Positions 20,970 to 32,627 of a stretch of DNA of 64,000 nt are shown here, one piece after another (the stretch's first letter is position 1; each line of letters starts with the position of its first letter). The notes under the pieces are model-generated. The model searched no databases. It was given only the letters and a program-made list of their open reading frames with translations, and was not told where the DNA came from. The position numbers were made by a program, and so were the translations under genes. Source of the DNA: Lenzites betulinus. Taxonomy: Eukaryota; Basidiomycota; Agaricomycetes; Polyporales; Polyporaceae. The stretch covers positions 1 to 64,000 of the forward strand of contig JABYQU010000028.1 of NCBI GenBank assembly GCA_022264855.1, given 5' to 3'.

Positions 20970-22946
20970 ACGGTCCGATTCGCCTCTGGCGCGAATAATT
21001 ACAATCGAGACAGCGCCGGCGATTCGACTAAGGATCGTTCCGGAGGAGCGCCTCAGGGCAGCAGCAGACCGTTCAACCCCTCCAGAATGGCTAAGCCCTC
21101 TACCGGTAATTCGTACAACCCATTAGTCCAAGCAGCGGCGAACGCCACCTTACCGACAGGGAATTATCCAACGAATAATAACCGCAATGTACAGTGCTAC
21201 AATTGTAAGGAGTACGGACACATATCTACCAACTGCCCGAAGGCTGTGATACCTAAGTTACAAATGGCACGGCCAGAACAGGGTCAGATTATGGTACCGG
21301 ACGAGGAAACGAATGAACGCGCAGATGACATCGATGCTACCCCAATCTCTAACCTCACCGAGAATGAACGGGATGAACCATCGTACCTGGAAGAAGATTA
21401 TGAGGATGACTACGGTGGTTCGCAATACGACTCAGCTGAGGAACCTCCGGCTGAAACCTCTGAGTCAGACGACAATGAAGGAAGAACGCCGTGGTTCGGG
21501 ATGATGCGCCGAGTCCGCGAACAGCAGGACGAGGACAGCCTGCCAGCGGACGGAACAGCTCAAGGAGACGCTCGGCTTCCGTGGAGTTTTGTTGCAAGCG
21601 ACTTCTCGGGGCCGCATCGCATCCCCGATACCCACACGGTTATAGTCGAGAGCGAATACGACTATTCCAGGACGTCCTCGGCGGGTGATTCAGACGATTC
21701 AGACATGCCTGGATTGATGGACAATACCTGGTCATATTCTCGTGTCAACAATAATCAACGCACTATATTGTCGATAGACAGCGATGGGAGGATATCACCG
21801 AGCGATAGCACACGCCGACAGATTGAATTTCCCATGACAAGCGAAAGAGCGAACTACCTCTGGGCAGTGTTCGCCGATAATAGACACGATGAGGATATTA
21901 TCCGGGACATGCGTCAACGCTTCCTATACGTAGTCGAAGCCAACCAAACATTCTCCCAGGACAATATGGGATTGGTTACAGAGCTCCAAGCCGTACGACA
22001 GGAGCACGACAGGAATCGAAGCGAACTCGCCTGGACTCGTCGAGAACTTGCGCGCGCATTACAACGAGAGGCGGACACCCTCAACGCTATTAATCGAGCG
22101 GTCGTACTGAGAGCGCAAGAGCTTCAACGAACGCGTGAGGCTATATCCACTCGCGAGACCATCCTCCGCAACCCACTGGATAATTCGATCACCGACGAAG
22201 ACATGGACGGGGACTATTTAGATGACCCATCTATGTCGTCGGCGGATCGCGAGCTCGTAGCAGCCCTCGACATGCGACACGACCCAGTCCCTCCGCCCGC
22301 ATACCAAAGGGGACCAGCCATGAGAGCTATGGAGTTCATACGAGCTCCCCCGGTGTCACCCGCTGGTATGGTCACTCGCGCGAGAATTGGGCGTAGACCG
22401 CTAGTCCCTATCATTGAAGATACCGGACTCACCTTATACATGCGCGTAAACGGACTCGAAGCCATCGTATTGTTCGACTCTGGAAGCACGGGAGACTCCG
22501 TGAGCCCTGAATTCGCGCGCGTTGCAGGTATCCGAACGTTCGAGTTGGAGAATCCAACTGCGCTTCAATTGGGATGCACTGGGAGTAGATCTCGTATCAG
22601 TCACGGTACACACACCACCATAACTACAGGACCGGTAACCGTGGACACTTACCTGGACGTAGTGAACCTGGACCGGTACGACGTCGTCCTGGGTACGCCG
22701 TTCATGCGGCGCAACAGCGTATTGTTGGACTTCGGGCGCTCAGTAGTCGTATGCCAAGGGCATGATTTCGCGGCACTATCCCCTCAAGAAGAGGACGCGG
22801 GAGCCCGTCGTAGAATGCGCATCAATCGACCACAAGACACGGCGCGCCCAACCACTACCGATTCCACCAGAGCGACTGCGGGATCGGCTGCACCGTCTAT
22901 GCCGCCGGTTAGCCGAGCAATGCGAGTAGGCACAGCGACAAGCTGA
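20970..22946 (+). CDS. gag: Gag C-terminal part plus aspartic protease
   Basis: This continues gag after FB-2. A CCHC zinc knuckle, CYNCKEYGHISTNC, is coded at about 21197-21238 and binds RNA in gag proteins. An acidic linker and a long coiled-coil-like helix (around 21860-22160) follow. The retropepsin-like protease has the active-site motif LFDSGSTGDSV (about 22470-22500) and a later V-V-L-G-T-P-F region near 22685. The frame ends at UGA 22944-22946. Pol lies in the same frame directly after it, with no further stop. Confidence 0.9.
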   Translation, partial: TVRFASGANNYNRDSAGDSTKDRSGGAPQGSSRPFNPSRMAKPSTGNSYNPLVQAAANATLPTGNYPTNNNRNVQCYNCKEYGHISTNCPKAVIPKLQMARPEQGQIMVPDEETNERADDIDATPISNLTENERDEPSYLEEDYEDDYGGSQYDSAEEPPAETSESDDNEGRTPWFGMMRRVREQQDEDSLPADGTAQGDARLPWSFVASDFSGPHRIPDTHTVIVESEYDYSRTSSAGDSDDSDMPGLMDNTWSYSRVNNNQRTILSIDSDGRISPSDSTRRQIEFPMTSERANYLWAVFADNRHDEDIIRDMRQRFLYVVEANQTFSQDNMGLVTELQAVRQEHDRNRSELAWTRRELARALQREADTLNAINRAVVLRAQELQRTREAISTRETILRNPLDNSITDEDMDGDYLDDPSMSSADRELVAALDMRHDPVPPPAYQRGPAMRAMEFIRAPPVSPAGMVTRARIGRRPLVPIIEDTGLTLYMRVNGLEAIVLFDSGSTGDSVSPEFARVAGIRTFELENPTALQLGCTGSRSRISHGTHTTITTGPVTVDTYLDVVNLDRYDVVLGTPFMRRNSVLLDFGRSVVVCQGHDFAALSPQEEDAGARRRMRINRPQDTARPTTTDSTRATAGSAAPSMPPVSRAMRVGTATS

Positions 22947-22950
22947 CTAG
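22944..22950 (+). promoter_or_regulatory. Probable stop-codon readthrough site between gag-protease and pol
   Basis: The sequence is TGA followed by CTAG, in frame between gag-protease and pol. UGA-CUAG is a known strong readthrough context in some viruses and animal genes. The codons from 22947 to the recognisable pol sequence are all open. A single point mutation that happened to create a stop would give the same picture. Confidence 0.6.
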
Positions 22951-25400
22951 GACTCGCTCAAACAACGCCGCCTCGAACCATTGAATCGCCGTTGGTGACC
23001 ATAGATGGCCGGCCACAAAACGAGGACGATACCCTAGAAAAACATAGAAAATCAATAATCCGAGAATACGAAGACTTGTTCCAGCCCGTGCCTCCGGTAC
23101 TCCCGCCATTCAGGGAGATCAATCATACTATACCCCTCATCGACGAAAATATACAATACAAATATCGGTTACCGAAGTGCCCGGAGGCGTTGAAGGCGCA
23201 ACTCAAGATGAAAATAGATCGCTATACACACGCCGGGTGGTGGATACCTGCGCAAGTCAGCCAAGCAGCGCCCTTGTTATGTGTCTACAAGAAGGATGGG
23301 ACGTTACGCACCGTAGTAGATTTGCGATTGAGAAACGACAATACTACCAAGGACGTCACCCCATTTCCCGACCAGGATCAAATTAGGCATGACGTAGCGC
23401 GAGCACAATATCGTACCAAGTTTGACATGTCTGACGCGTATGAACAGACGCGGATCACGGACGAAGATGTCCGGAAAACCGCGTTCGCCACTATATTTGG
23501 GACGTTTCTCAGTAAGGTCACGCAGCAAGGAGACTGCAACGCTCCTTCCACGTTCCAACGGTTGATGACGCAAATATTCCGCGATAACATCGGTATATGT
23601 GTACACGTATATCTGGACGATATATTCGTGTACTCGGACACAATCAGTGATCATGTCACTCACGTCAAATGGTGCCTTGACAAACTACGAGAGAACAAGC
23701 TATACCTTAGTGCCAAAAAATGCGATATATTCTCGAAGCGAATGGACACGCTCGGTCACATTGTCGATGATCGCGGACTTCACGCGGACTTGGACAAGAT
23801 GTCTCGCGTCAGGGCGTGGCCTACCCCGCAGAATTATAACGACGTACAACAATTCCTCGGGCTCGTCCAATACTTGGCGCATTTCATGCCGGACGTGTCG
23901 GCGTATACAGGGCCATTGTCATCGATGATGCGCAACGGGCAGAGTTTCCTGTGGCGGCCTATTCATCAGAAGTGCCTGGATTCAATCAAGATAATGGCAT
24001 GCCGCGCGCCAATACTCCGCCCGATTGACACGAAGAAGGAGGACCCTATATGGGTCATAACGGATGCATCCACGGTGGGCGTCGGAGCGGTGTACGGACA
24101 GGGACAAGAATGGACTACCTGTCGGCCAGCGGGCTTCATGTCTAAGAAGTTCACCGCTGCACAATTCAACTACCACACCTTCGAAAAGGAAGCGCTCGCT
24201 ATACTGGAAGCCCTGTTGAAATGGGAGGACAAATTAATTGGTCGACGATTTACCATAGTCACCGACCATGCAGCCCTCAGGTTCCTACGAGACAAGAAAA
24301 AGCTATCGCCCCGCCTTGAACGGTGGATGGAGTTCCTGAGCCGGTTCAACTTCTCAGTGAACTACGTGAAGGGCGAAAGCAATCGCGTAGCTGACGCCCT
24401 ATCCCGCTATTACGAGAACGTTGACGGCGACGAGGGCCTAGCGCCATACAATCTAGTATCAGCGGATGCCCGACTCGATCCCGAACTAGAATCGCTCACT
24501 CCCATACGAATAGCGGAACTCCGAATGACGCGAGCAATAGACACCGCACAGGAGCCGCGTACTGCCGAAGCCGCCGAAATCAGTAGACACTTAGAACCTA
24601 CACCGGCGGTACCGAGCAATGGGGACGAGGTCACCGTCTGGCAAGCGGGCATACACGGAAAGGACTTACGGAGAGCCGTAGAAGGAGACTTCGATCTCAT
24701 GAAGGCACTCAAAGAAGGATATCCTCGGGATACACTATGCAAAAAGATTGTCGCCGAACCCACTCACCACCGTCAGTTCCGCATGACCGATGGCGTAGTC
24801 GAGCATCGCACGCACCATGGCAAATGGGTACTCGTCGTACCAGATGTCATTCACGGACGAAAGCGACTTCCCCAATTGATCCTCGATCACGCCCACACGT
24901 CCATAGGGCACTTGGGGCTAGCAAAAACTCTTGAACATATACGCCATTGGTTTTGGTGGCCCAAGATGACGCGCGATGCCGAGGGGTTCTGCCGATCGTG
25001 TGGGACCTGCCAAACGACCAAGGCAGTGAACCAACGTCCCGCGGGGCTGTTACACAATTTACCGATACCCCAACGGCCGTGGCAGTCCATATCAATGGAC
25101 TTCGTGGGACCCTTCCCAGAATGCAACGGGTTCGACTACTTATGGGTGATCGTATGTCGATTGTCCGGAATGACGCACCTTGTGCCCACGGTCACCACCA
25201 TCCGCGCTTCGGAACTCGCATGGCTATTCCTGAAGGAAGTTGTCAGGCTTCATGGGGTCCCCGAAACAATCATATCCGACAGAGACCCGAAGTTTACCTC
25301 GAAATTTTGGCGTGAATTACACCGCCTTATGGGGGTGAAACTGCTGATGTCGACGGCATTCCACCCGCAAACGGACGGTACGTCAGAGCGGATGGTCCGG
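22947..25400 (+). CDS. pol: Pol: reverse transcriptase, RNase H, integrase (first part)
   Basis: Reverse transcriptase runs from about 23100 to 23700, with KFDMSDAYEQTRI and the catalytic YLDDIFVYS (about 23608-23634). RNase H begins at WVITDASTVGVGAVYGQ (about 24050), with a later F-N-Y-H-T-F-E-K-E-A-L-A region. Integrase has the zinc-binding HHCC motif (HAHTSIGHLG, then CRSCGTCQTTK, about 24890-25020). Its catalytic acids are in SMDFVGPFP and IISDRDPKF, with the glycine-rich H-P-Q-T-D-G-T-S-E-R motif just before the break. The frame stops at 25400 because the KDZ element is inserted. It resumes at 39463. Pol has no obvious ATG of its own, which fits expression by readthrough from gag. Confidence 0.93.
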
Positions 25401-25680
25401 CACCTGTAGTTGCCAGACTTGTATTACAATATCCCATAGTTCTGCTACTGATGTTGTGTATTCTATGTCCGCCCATTGTACTATATACAACCCTACCACA
25501 AGTTAACAAGCTGTTTAACAACCATTGTAGTTCCTCTACTATACTAGTTATACAACTACGGCAGGGTTGTATTACTGTCCTGCCCTTTGTATACTCTCAT
25601 AATAGCCTTGTACAATGTCTGCAGGCCTTTGCTGCTTTGTATAATTGTTTTAAAACTAGTTACACGATTGTATAATCCTG
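25401..25680. repeat. KDZ left terminal inverted repeat
   Basis: This matches 39176-39455 in reverse complement, by eye over 90% apart from small differences. It contains scattered TTGTA boxes. Confidence 0.88.
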
Positions 25681-27070
25681 TTTGCCCTTGTATAATACCA
25701 TACTAATGCCTGCACCTTGTAATACACCACTGAACCTCATTCCGGGCTTGTAGAACACAATGAGAGCGCCCGTGCACTGTAATACACCTCCACGGTGTCT
25801 TCCGGGCTTGTATAATGGCTGGCTGACCAGTGCGTCTTGTATAACATGCCACGAGCACCCGCGTGCCTTGTAGAATGCGCAGCGGGCCTGCACGTCCTGT
25901 AATAGAGCCCCACGGCCCGTTCCCGGCCTGTGAAATCTGCGCGGGCTCTTCACGCGTTGTAGAACGCCGCGCGGGCGACCGCGTGCCTTGTAGAACGCGC
26001 CGCGACGGCGCGTGTCCTGTAATAGAGCCCCACGACCCGTTCCCGGCCTGTTAAATCTCTGTGGGCTCTGCGCGCGTTGTAGAACGCCACGCGAGCGACG
26101 GAGTGCGTTGTATAACGCGCCAAGACTAGACGTACCTTGTAATAGAGCCCCATGGCCCGTTCCGGGGTTGTTAAATACTCGCGGGCTCTTCGCGCGTTGT
26201 AGAACGCCACGCGAGCGACCGTGTGCCTTGTAGAACGCGGCGCGACGGCGTGCATCCTGTAATAGAGCCACGCGGCCGGTCCCGGGCTTGTGAAATCTGC
26301 GCGGGCTCTTCGCGCGTTGTAGAACACCACGCGGGCGACCGCGTGCCTTGTAGAACGCGCCGCGACGGCGCGCGTCCTGTAATAAAGCCTCACGGCCCGT
26401 GCCGGGCTTGTTAAATATGCGCTGGATTTGTGTGCGTTGTAAAACCCGACACGAGCACCCGCATGCGTTGTAGAACACGCAGCAATGACGCGCGTCCTGT
26501 AATACAGCGCCACCGCCTGTCCCGGGCTTGTCAAATATGCGCGGGATCTGCGCGCATTGTAGAACGCCACGCGAGAGCCCGCGCGCGTTGTAGAATGTGC
26601 CGCGGGCCTGCGCGTCCTGTAATAGAGCCCCACGGGCTTGGTCAATCCGCGTGTCCTGTAATAAAAGCCCGCGGCCCGTTCCTGGCCTGTTAAATCTCCG
26701 TGGGCTTTGCGCGCGTTGTAGAACGCCACGCGAGCGACCGCGTGCCTTGTAGAACGCGCCGGGCCTGCGCATCATGTAATACAGCGCCACGGCCCGTCCC
26801 GGGCTTGTTAAATGCGAGCAGGCTCTTCGCGCAGTGTAAAACGCCACGCGGGAGCACGCGGGCGTTGTAGAACGCGCCGCAACGGCGCGCGTCCTGTAAT
26901 GAAAGCCCATGGCCCGTTCCCGGCGTGTCAAATGCGAGCGGGATCTGCGCGCCTTGTAGAACGAGACACGGGCGGCCGTGTGCCTTGTATAATGCGTCGC
27001 AATGGCGCGCGTCCTGTAGTAGAGCCCCACCGCCCGTCCCGGGCTTGTTAAATGCGAGCAAGAACACGCC
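25681..27070. repeat. KDZ left subterminal array: 30-bp boxes in 120-bp higher-order units
   Basis: A TTGTA/CTGTA box recurs every 30 bp. Four box types (TTGTAGAACGC, CTGTAATAGAG, CTTGTTAAATC, GTTGTAGAACGCC) alternate to give a 120-bp unit. The register is exact from about 25681 to 26640, then slips slightly. There are about 46 boxes. The spaces between boxes are GC-rich. The right-hand array has the same boxes in reverse, so they are inward-facing subterminal repeats. Confidence 0.9.
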
Positions 27071-27960
27071 ACGATTAGGGTAGAACGCGTCGTTCCTGTA
27101 ATAAATGTGTCAGGTGCATTGTAAAAAGACGGCGGGGAGCGCTCACTTTCTAAAATGCGTTGCGGACGCATCTGGGGCTTGTAATATGCGCTACGATGTT
27201 TGCGCGCGCTGTACGGGCTTGTAGAATGTGTCGTCCCTGTAATAAATGCGTCAGGCACATTGTGAGAAGACGGCGGGGCGCGCGCACTTTGTAAAAGGCG
27301 TTGCGGACGCGTCGGGGACCTGTAATACGCGGTACAATGCGTGCGCGCCGCGTACGTGCTTGTAGAATGCATCATCCCTGTAATAAACGCGTTAGGCACG
27401 GGGTAGACAGGCGGCGGGACACCCGCACCTTGTAATACACGTCGGGGACGCGTCCGGGGCTTGTAATACGCACTACGATGCTTTGCGCGCTGCGTACGGG
27501 CCTGTAGAACGCTTCGTCCCTGTGATAAAACTGTCAGGCACGATGTACTGATGTGTCAGGGCACACATACCTGGTAATAGGTGTCCCGACACGTGCACGC
27601 GCCGTATGGGCTTGTAGAACGTGTCATCCCTGTAGTAAATGCGTCAGGTACATTGTAAGAAGACGGCGGGACGCACACACCTTGTAATACACGTTGCAGA
27701 TGTGTTCGGGGCTTGTAATACGCGCTACGATGTTTGCGCGCGCCGTACGGGCTTGTAGAACGCGTCATCCCTGTAATAAATGTGTCAGGCACATTGTGAG
27801 AAGACAGCGGGGCGTGCGCACTTCATGCTTTGTAAAATGCGTTTCGGATGCGTCCGGGGCTTGTAATATGCGCTACGATGCATGCGCGCTGCGTACCGGC
27901 GTGTAGAAGACGGTGTCCTTGTAATAAGCATGTCAGATACAGGACGATCATTCTGTGAGT
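27071..27960. repeat. KDZ left inner array: ~140-bp repeat units
   Basis: About six units start CTTGTAGAAYGYGTCRTCCC and continue with CTGTAATAAATGCGTCAGG, GAAGACGGCGGG and CTTGTAATACGC blocks. Starts are spaced about 140 bp (for example 27219, 27359, 27500; one unit is about 111 bp). No equivalent array is evident on the right side. Confidence 0.8.
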
Positions 27961-28471
27961 GGTACCATCAGTTTCAGCCTTGTAGCACACGTTGGTACAC
28001 TGCCGCACTCTATAAAACATTCGGCACTCTACCTATGTGAATGAACGCACCTTATGAAAGCCGCTACGAGCGTTCGCGCGCCGTGAAATCTCCTCGCTGC
28101 TTGTCCGGGGCTTGTAGAACATGTATATCCCATGCAACCTGAAGGCTATGCTCCTAGCGCGCCGTCCAATTGTGTCCTGCCTTGCAGTATATATCAGCTT
28201 AGAGTGGTGGAGTGATAGAGCGCAGTATCACAGATAGAACACATTATGCAAGGATAGGTTTTGCGTAGTTGAGAACGTAGTACAAGTACGTACTTAGTAG
28301 CATGTTAATGGGCAGCGAAACGTGTATCGCGTGCGCTTCCTGCTTACCAAATCTGGCAATGGAGGCGCTCGCACTGGTACACGCATTCAGGAAGTGAGCA
28401 TGCAGGACAAGGTATGCTGACATTGGCCAGACATCTACAGGAGGATACAAAGGGCTTAAGCTAACAAACTA
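27961..28471. other. Transition between arrays and passenger gene
   Basis: This region has degenerate TTGTAG boxes up to about 28120, then unique gene-free sequence. It is the presumed 3' region of the passenger gene. Confidence 0.5.
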
Positions 28472-31238
28472 CTACCCAATGCGTGCGCGTTTCGGGGACG
28501 GACTGTCCGGCGCGCTCCCCGAACGCTTCTCCGTGGGAGCGGCAGCGGCTGACTGGGGTTCAGACGCGCTCATCAAGGCGCGACAGACCCACGACACGTC
28601 ATCTACTGCCTGAAGAGCTTCGTCCTCGCCCTCACCCTCGTTGCGTGCAGCCCAAACCCACCAAGCTAGACTCATGACCACTAGAAAGAAACCATTACAC
28701 CCTCCGCGACGAAGCAAGCCCCACTCCGACAAGTTCGTCGGTCCATCGCGAAGCAGCGGCCAATTGGAGACATTGTACCGCATGCGCGAAGCTGGCTGCA
28801 GGGCAGTCCACCACTGCTTCCAGGTTGTCGCATACTGCGCAACAGACTGGATCTTTGGTAACTTTTCGTAGTCTCTAGCGTTCTTTGTCCATATTTTGAT
28901 CTCCTCCGGGCGTTCTTTGGCCGGCAGCCAATGCTGGCGGTTCTGGATGGGTAGCAGATGACGGTGAGTTCGCTTTGGGTCATCAATACAAGATAGAATG
29001 ACAAACCTGGCCATCAGGGTGTCCAAGAAGAACCTCGAAGGCGTGCCACTCGGACACAAGCTGCGTCCAGCTGGCTCCTCCCTCAATCAGCCCGAAGTAC
29101 TCGAGGGCGTCTTGAATCCAACCAGGCGTGCTCACGCTCGCCATCTCTGTACCTGGAGTTCTAGCCGCATCCACCCCGCCGCCAGCCATAGGGTCGTCGC
29201 CCGATCGCGCGACGGCGGTGTCGACAACGACGGAGTTGACCCCATGTACGTCCTTAGCCTCCATGCTACCGGCCAAGCTGACAACGCCTTCCATGCAGAC
29301 GCTCGTGTCTTGGGCTCGAGCGTGCTCGCCCGTGCTAGCCCCAGTGTGGACCACCTTGGAAGCGATGACGACAGTCTTAGTCGAGCGGGCGGCGGACTTG
29401 GAAGCGATTGCGGTGGATTCGAAAGCGGTCGCGGTGGACTCGGAAGCGGTCGCGGTGGCCTCGGAAGCGGTCGCGGTCGCGGTGGACTTGGATGCGGTTG
29501 CGGCGGGCTCGGCAGCGGTCGCGGTCACGGTCGACTCAGGAGCAGCGGCGGCGGCGGCGGAACCGAGCGCGATGGCACCAGTAGACTTGGGACCGACGGT
29601 AGCACCAGGCTCGACAGCAGACTTCACGGCGGCAGGCTCTGAAATGGTGTCCTGAACCTTGGAAGCAACAGCGGGCCCCTCGGATGTGGGAGGAGCATCC
29701 TCAGAAGAGGAGTCAGGGGGGACGGTGGTAGCATTGCCAGTGAGGGGTGTGTTGCCACCCGCCGCCTGAGTGGGCAGCAGCGGCGTCGCAGCGGTATCTT
29801 GAATATCCTCTGCGGATGTGGAGGATGTGCTGGGAAGGCCCCGAGGACTTTTCCGGGTCGCCACGGGGGTTCCAGTTGGCTCGCGACGCTTCTTCTTGGG
29901 CTTGGGAGCCTTCGTTGCGAATGTGATGGGACCTACAATCGATGCGAGAAGCACGCGGTTGCGTTCGATGGTAGCACGACGCTCGGACTCGTAGTCCGTA
30001 CACGTAGTTGGGGGCGCAGTTGTCCTGGCTGGCGCTGCAGTGGCTGGAGTTTCACGAGCGACTTCGGAGATCACAGCAGGTGTGTTCTCTGACGAGTCAG
30101 GTGAGATGCCAGGGGTTGCCTCCGTGTCCGCGTCAGCATTGCGTGCGACATATGCGTCGTGTAGCTTGTTTGCCGCTTGCGGAGCTGCGTACGTGTGAGT
30201 CAATGCATAGGTAATGTAGAAATAAGTAACGCTCACCATAGCAGCTCGCAATGAACTTCGTAAATGCTCCCTCAACGGTCGGCCATGCGTCTGAGGCATC
30301 AGGAAAGACATTTCCCAAGTTCATTGTCCGCCCTTGATGTGCACTGAGCAGTATATCAGATATGAAGCCACATCGACCGTGTCACAAGCTTACCATAAGA
30401 CTGCCAGCTTCCCATTGTCCGGGCGTGGGCCGCCAAGGAGTATCGTGCCCTTCCAGCCGGTCTGAGTCTCGATCGACTGCAGGACTGACTGTAGCGTCTT
30501 TGGGAGGTTGTCGATGAGACTTCAGCTTATGGTGAGTATGGTGCGAGCACGGTATGAGCAATATGTCAGTACTGACCTCTGTAGCTCATGCGCCTGCGTG
30601 TGCAACGCAGAGACGTCGGAGTCCCCGTCCTCCGAGTTAAGGACGGTGTCCCAGTCCACACCGTGCTTCACCGCCTTCCGCCGGGTCTCCACTATCTTCT
30701 TCACGTCTTCGGGTTCTTCGGCAAGCAACCTCTTCGCCTCGTCAATGCAGAACGTCCACCATTTCTTGGGGTCCTCGCCAGTATCGAGACCGGCCCTATA
30801 CTCCGAGTACCGGTCGGAGATGCCCGCCATGATCTTGTCCTTGTACAAGGTCATGTATGCCTGATATGGCTGGAGCGGGCGTGGCTTTTTGGCGTGAAGC
30901 TTGACCGACAGCCCGGTAGCATTGGCTTGGCCGGTCTGTCGCGCAGCCAGGCGGCGGTTCCAGAACCACCAATAAACTTGCTGTATGACAGGTGAGACTC
31001 GGTATATTCGCTATCATGTAACGTTGCTTACATCCTGTCGTTTCTGCTGGTTTTCCTCCCTTTTCTGGGCGTCCAGGTTCTCGTCCGAGTCGGCGAGAGG
31101 GAACTTGTCGAAGTACGCCTGAAAGGTGGCGACCATCCACGCCTGCGTGGTGTCAGCCTCACGAGCATTCAAGAAGTCACTGTGCCGTCCCCAAAGCCAC
31201 TTCTGTTCGTCTGCAGAGGCCCAGGAAGGGCGTCCCAT
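28472..31238 (-). CDS. KDZ passenger protein, unknown function
   Basis: This is a multi-exon minus-strand gene. The start MGRPSWASADEQKWLWGR is at 31238. The first exon continues to about 31035, the next (about 30980-30585) reads VYWWFWNRRLAAR, QPYQAYMTLYKDKIM and WWTFCIDEAKRLL, and further exons follow near 30500-30390, 30330-30240 and 30180-29000. The stop is at 28472. The N-terminal 200 residues look like a conserved helical domain that I recall as a large Agaricomycete-specific hypothetical family. The middle is low complexity, with repeated T-A-T-A-S-E-like units (29390-29540). The C-terminal part has W-x-x-W-motifs and ends PSPKRARIG, a possible nuclear signal. Exact introns were not all resolved. 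It is transcribed away from the transposase. It may be an accessory transposition factor or cargo. Confidence 0.6.
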
Positions 31239-32627
31239 GATGCAAAAATTCGGGCGAGTGATAGGCAGTAAGCGTCGAGAAGTGGAGAGGTGTAACGTCA
31301 AGAGGTTGTAGTACGTCCATTGCAGTCGCATTTCACCTTTTGTAATAATCACGCTCCTGTGGACCGTCGGGGACCGCGGCGTGTGGCTGCGTCATGGGTA
31401 TCCTGGGCAAAGGCATCACCCCAGGAAATTCCGTCGTCCCACAGGGTCATCAGACGGCTTGAAGATAGGGTCGTTGGTCTTTCCGCTGCCATTATACGTT
31501 GGCATGCATCACCGCTGGAGTCTTGGCCACACCAACTCACCTTGAAGCCTACTGAAAAGGTAAGCTCGCTCTACCACTTCAGGCCGTGTGTATGTGCTCA
31601 ACTCCTCCTAGAATACAGACACCTTCCTTCCGTTCGATGGCGACTCGTAGGGACAGCCGTGCAAGCCTGTCAGCCCCTGTCACAGTGGCACGATCATCGG
31701 GCGATCGACAGAGCATCCTAGGCCTCCAATCACTCCTTGGTTCCAAGGCCACCGGTTGCAATGTACACCGTCATGTTTCGTCATCAAGGAGCATGTGCAT
31801 AAGGTCTGATATACAAACGTTTGAACCCTGAGGTCCGAGGCTTGGGCCTGGGACCTGATGTGGATGCCTGAGTTATCTGCCGTGCCCGCAATCAGAAGTT
31901 GGTGTACATTCTTGTACGTGCTAATTGACTAACACTGTGCCAGAGTATCAGCTCTGGGGTTGACGGTATTCTGCAGCAATTCTGGGATGCCAATGCGAAA
32001 GCCTTAGGTTCCACTCATGTTATGTTTCTGCCCAGCATGTACGCTATGAACGGTCGCGTACAGCTAATACTCCCGCGTTTGAAATACCTGGATACGCCCA
32101 GGAAGTGGGCAAGTACTACTGTACTGATATATCACTCAGTGTGCGTGGAAGTCACGGTGAACACCTAGTGTTGCCCTTGAATTGATAGGATGTGGCGGCA
32201 CGCTACTTAACAATGCTCCCGAATAAATAAATGCAGAGACACCCGAGCTAGCCATGTAAGACGGTTGGATTCTGATGAAGATACGGGTTGAGGAAGACTT
32301 TGAAGTGCTGTAGCGGATTCTGCGGCGGGCAACTTGTCTAAGTTGACGCTGACCTGCCACCAGTGGTGCAATGTTTGAATGGCCATAGTTCGACTGCGAG
32401 ATCATAACCCAAGCTTCCAATATTTATCTCTTCTTGAATATTGAAGGTCACGGCATGTATGTACACAACAAACTGATTTATTGAGAGTACTAGTATGTGC
32501 TAGCGATCTACCGCCGACTCGGAGTTATGCGCGGGACGCTCATGTAGGATTGCAGTGCCACCAAGTTAGCAGCCTACTCAGCGCGCTCACTTCTTACTCC
32601 ACATATTGTGTCACACAGCTCAGCACC
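31239..32627. promoter_or_regulatory. Divergent intergenic region between the two KDZ genes
   Basis: This 1.39 kb lies between two genes transcribed away from each other, so both promoters must lie here. I found no supported ORF or RNA gene and no repeat boxes of the subterminal type. Confidence 0.5.

Noticed and set aside
25681..27070. CRISPR-like regular 30-bp spacing
   Set aside because: There are no constant repeats separated by unique spacers; the intervals are themselves related. The host is eukaryotic and the boxes mirror each other at two transposon ends.
25660..27399. 579-codon minus-strand open frame and overlapping long frames in the KDZ left array
   Set aside because: Several overlapping frames on the same strand are open at once because the 30-bp repeat happens to lack stops in that direction. 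The predicted peptide is just the repeat.
31320..31721. 133-codon plus-strand frame between the KDZ genes
   Set aside because: It has no domain and no supporting splice context, and it overlaps the divergent promoter region.
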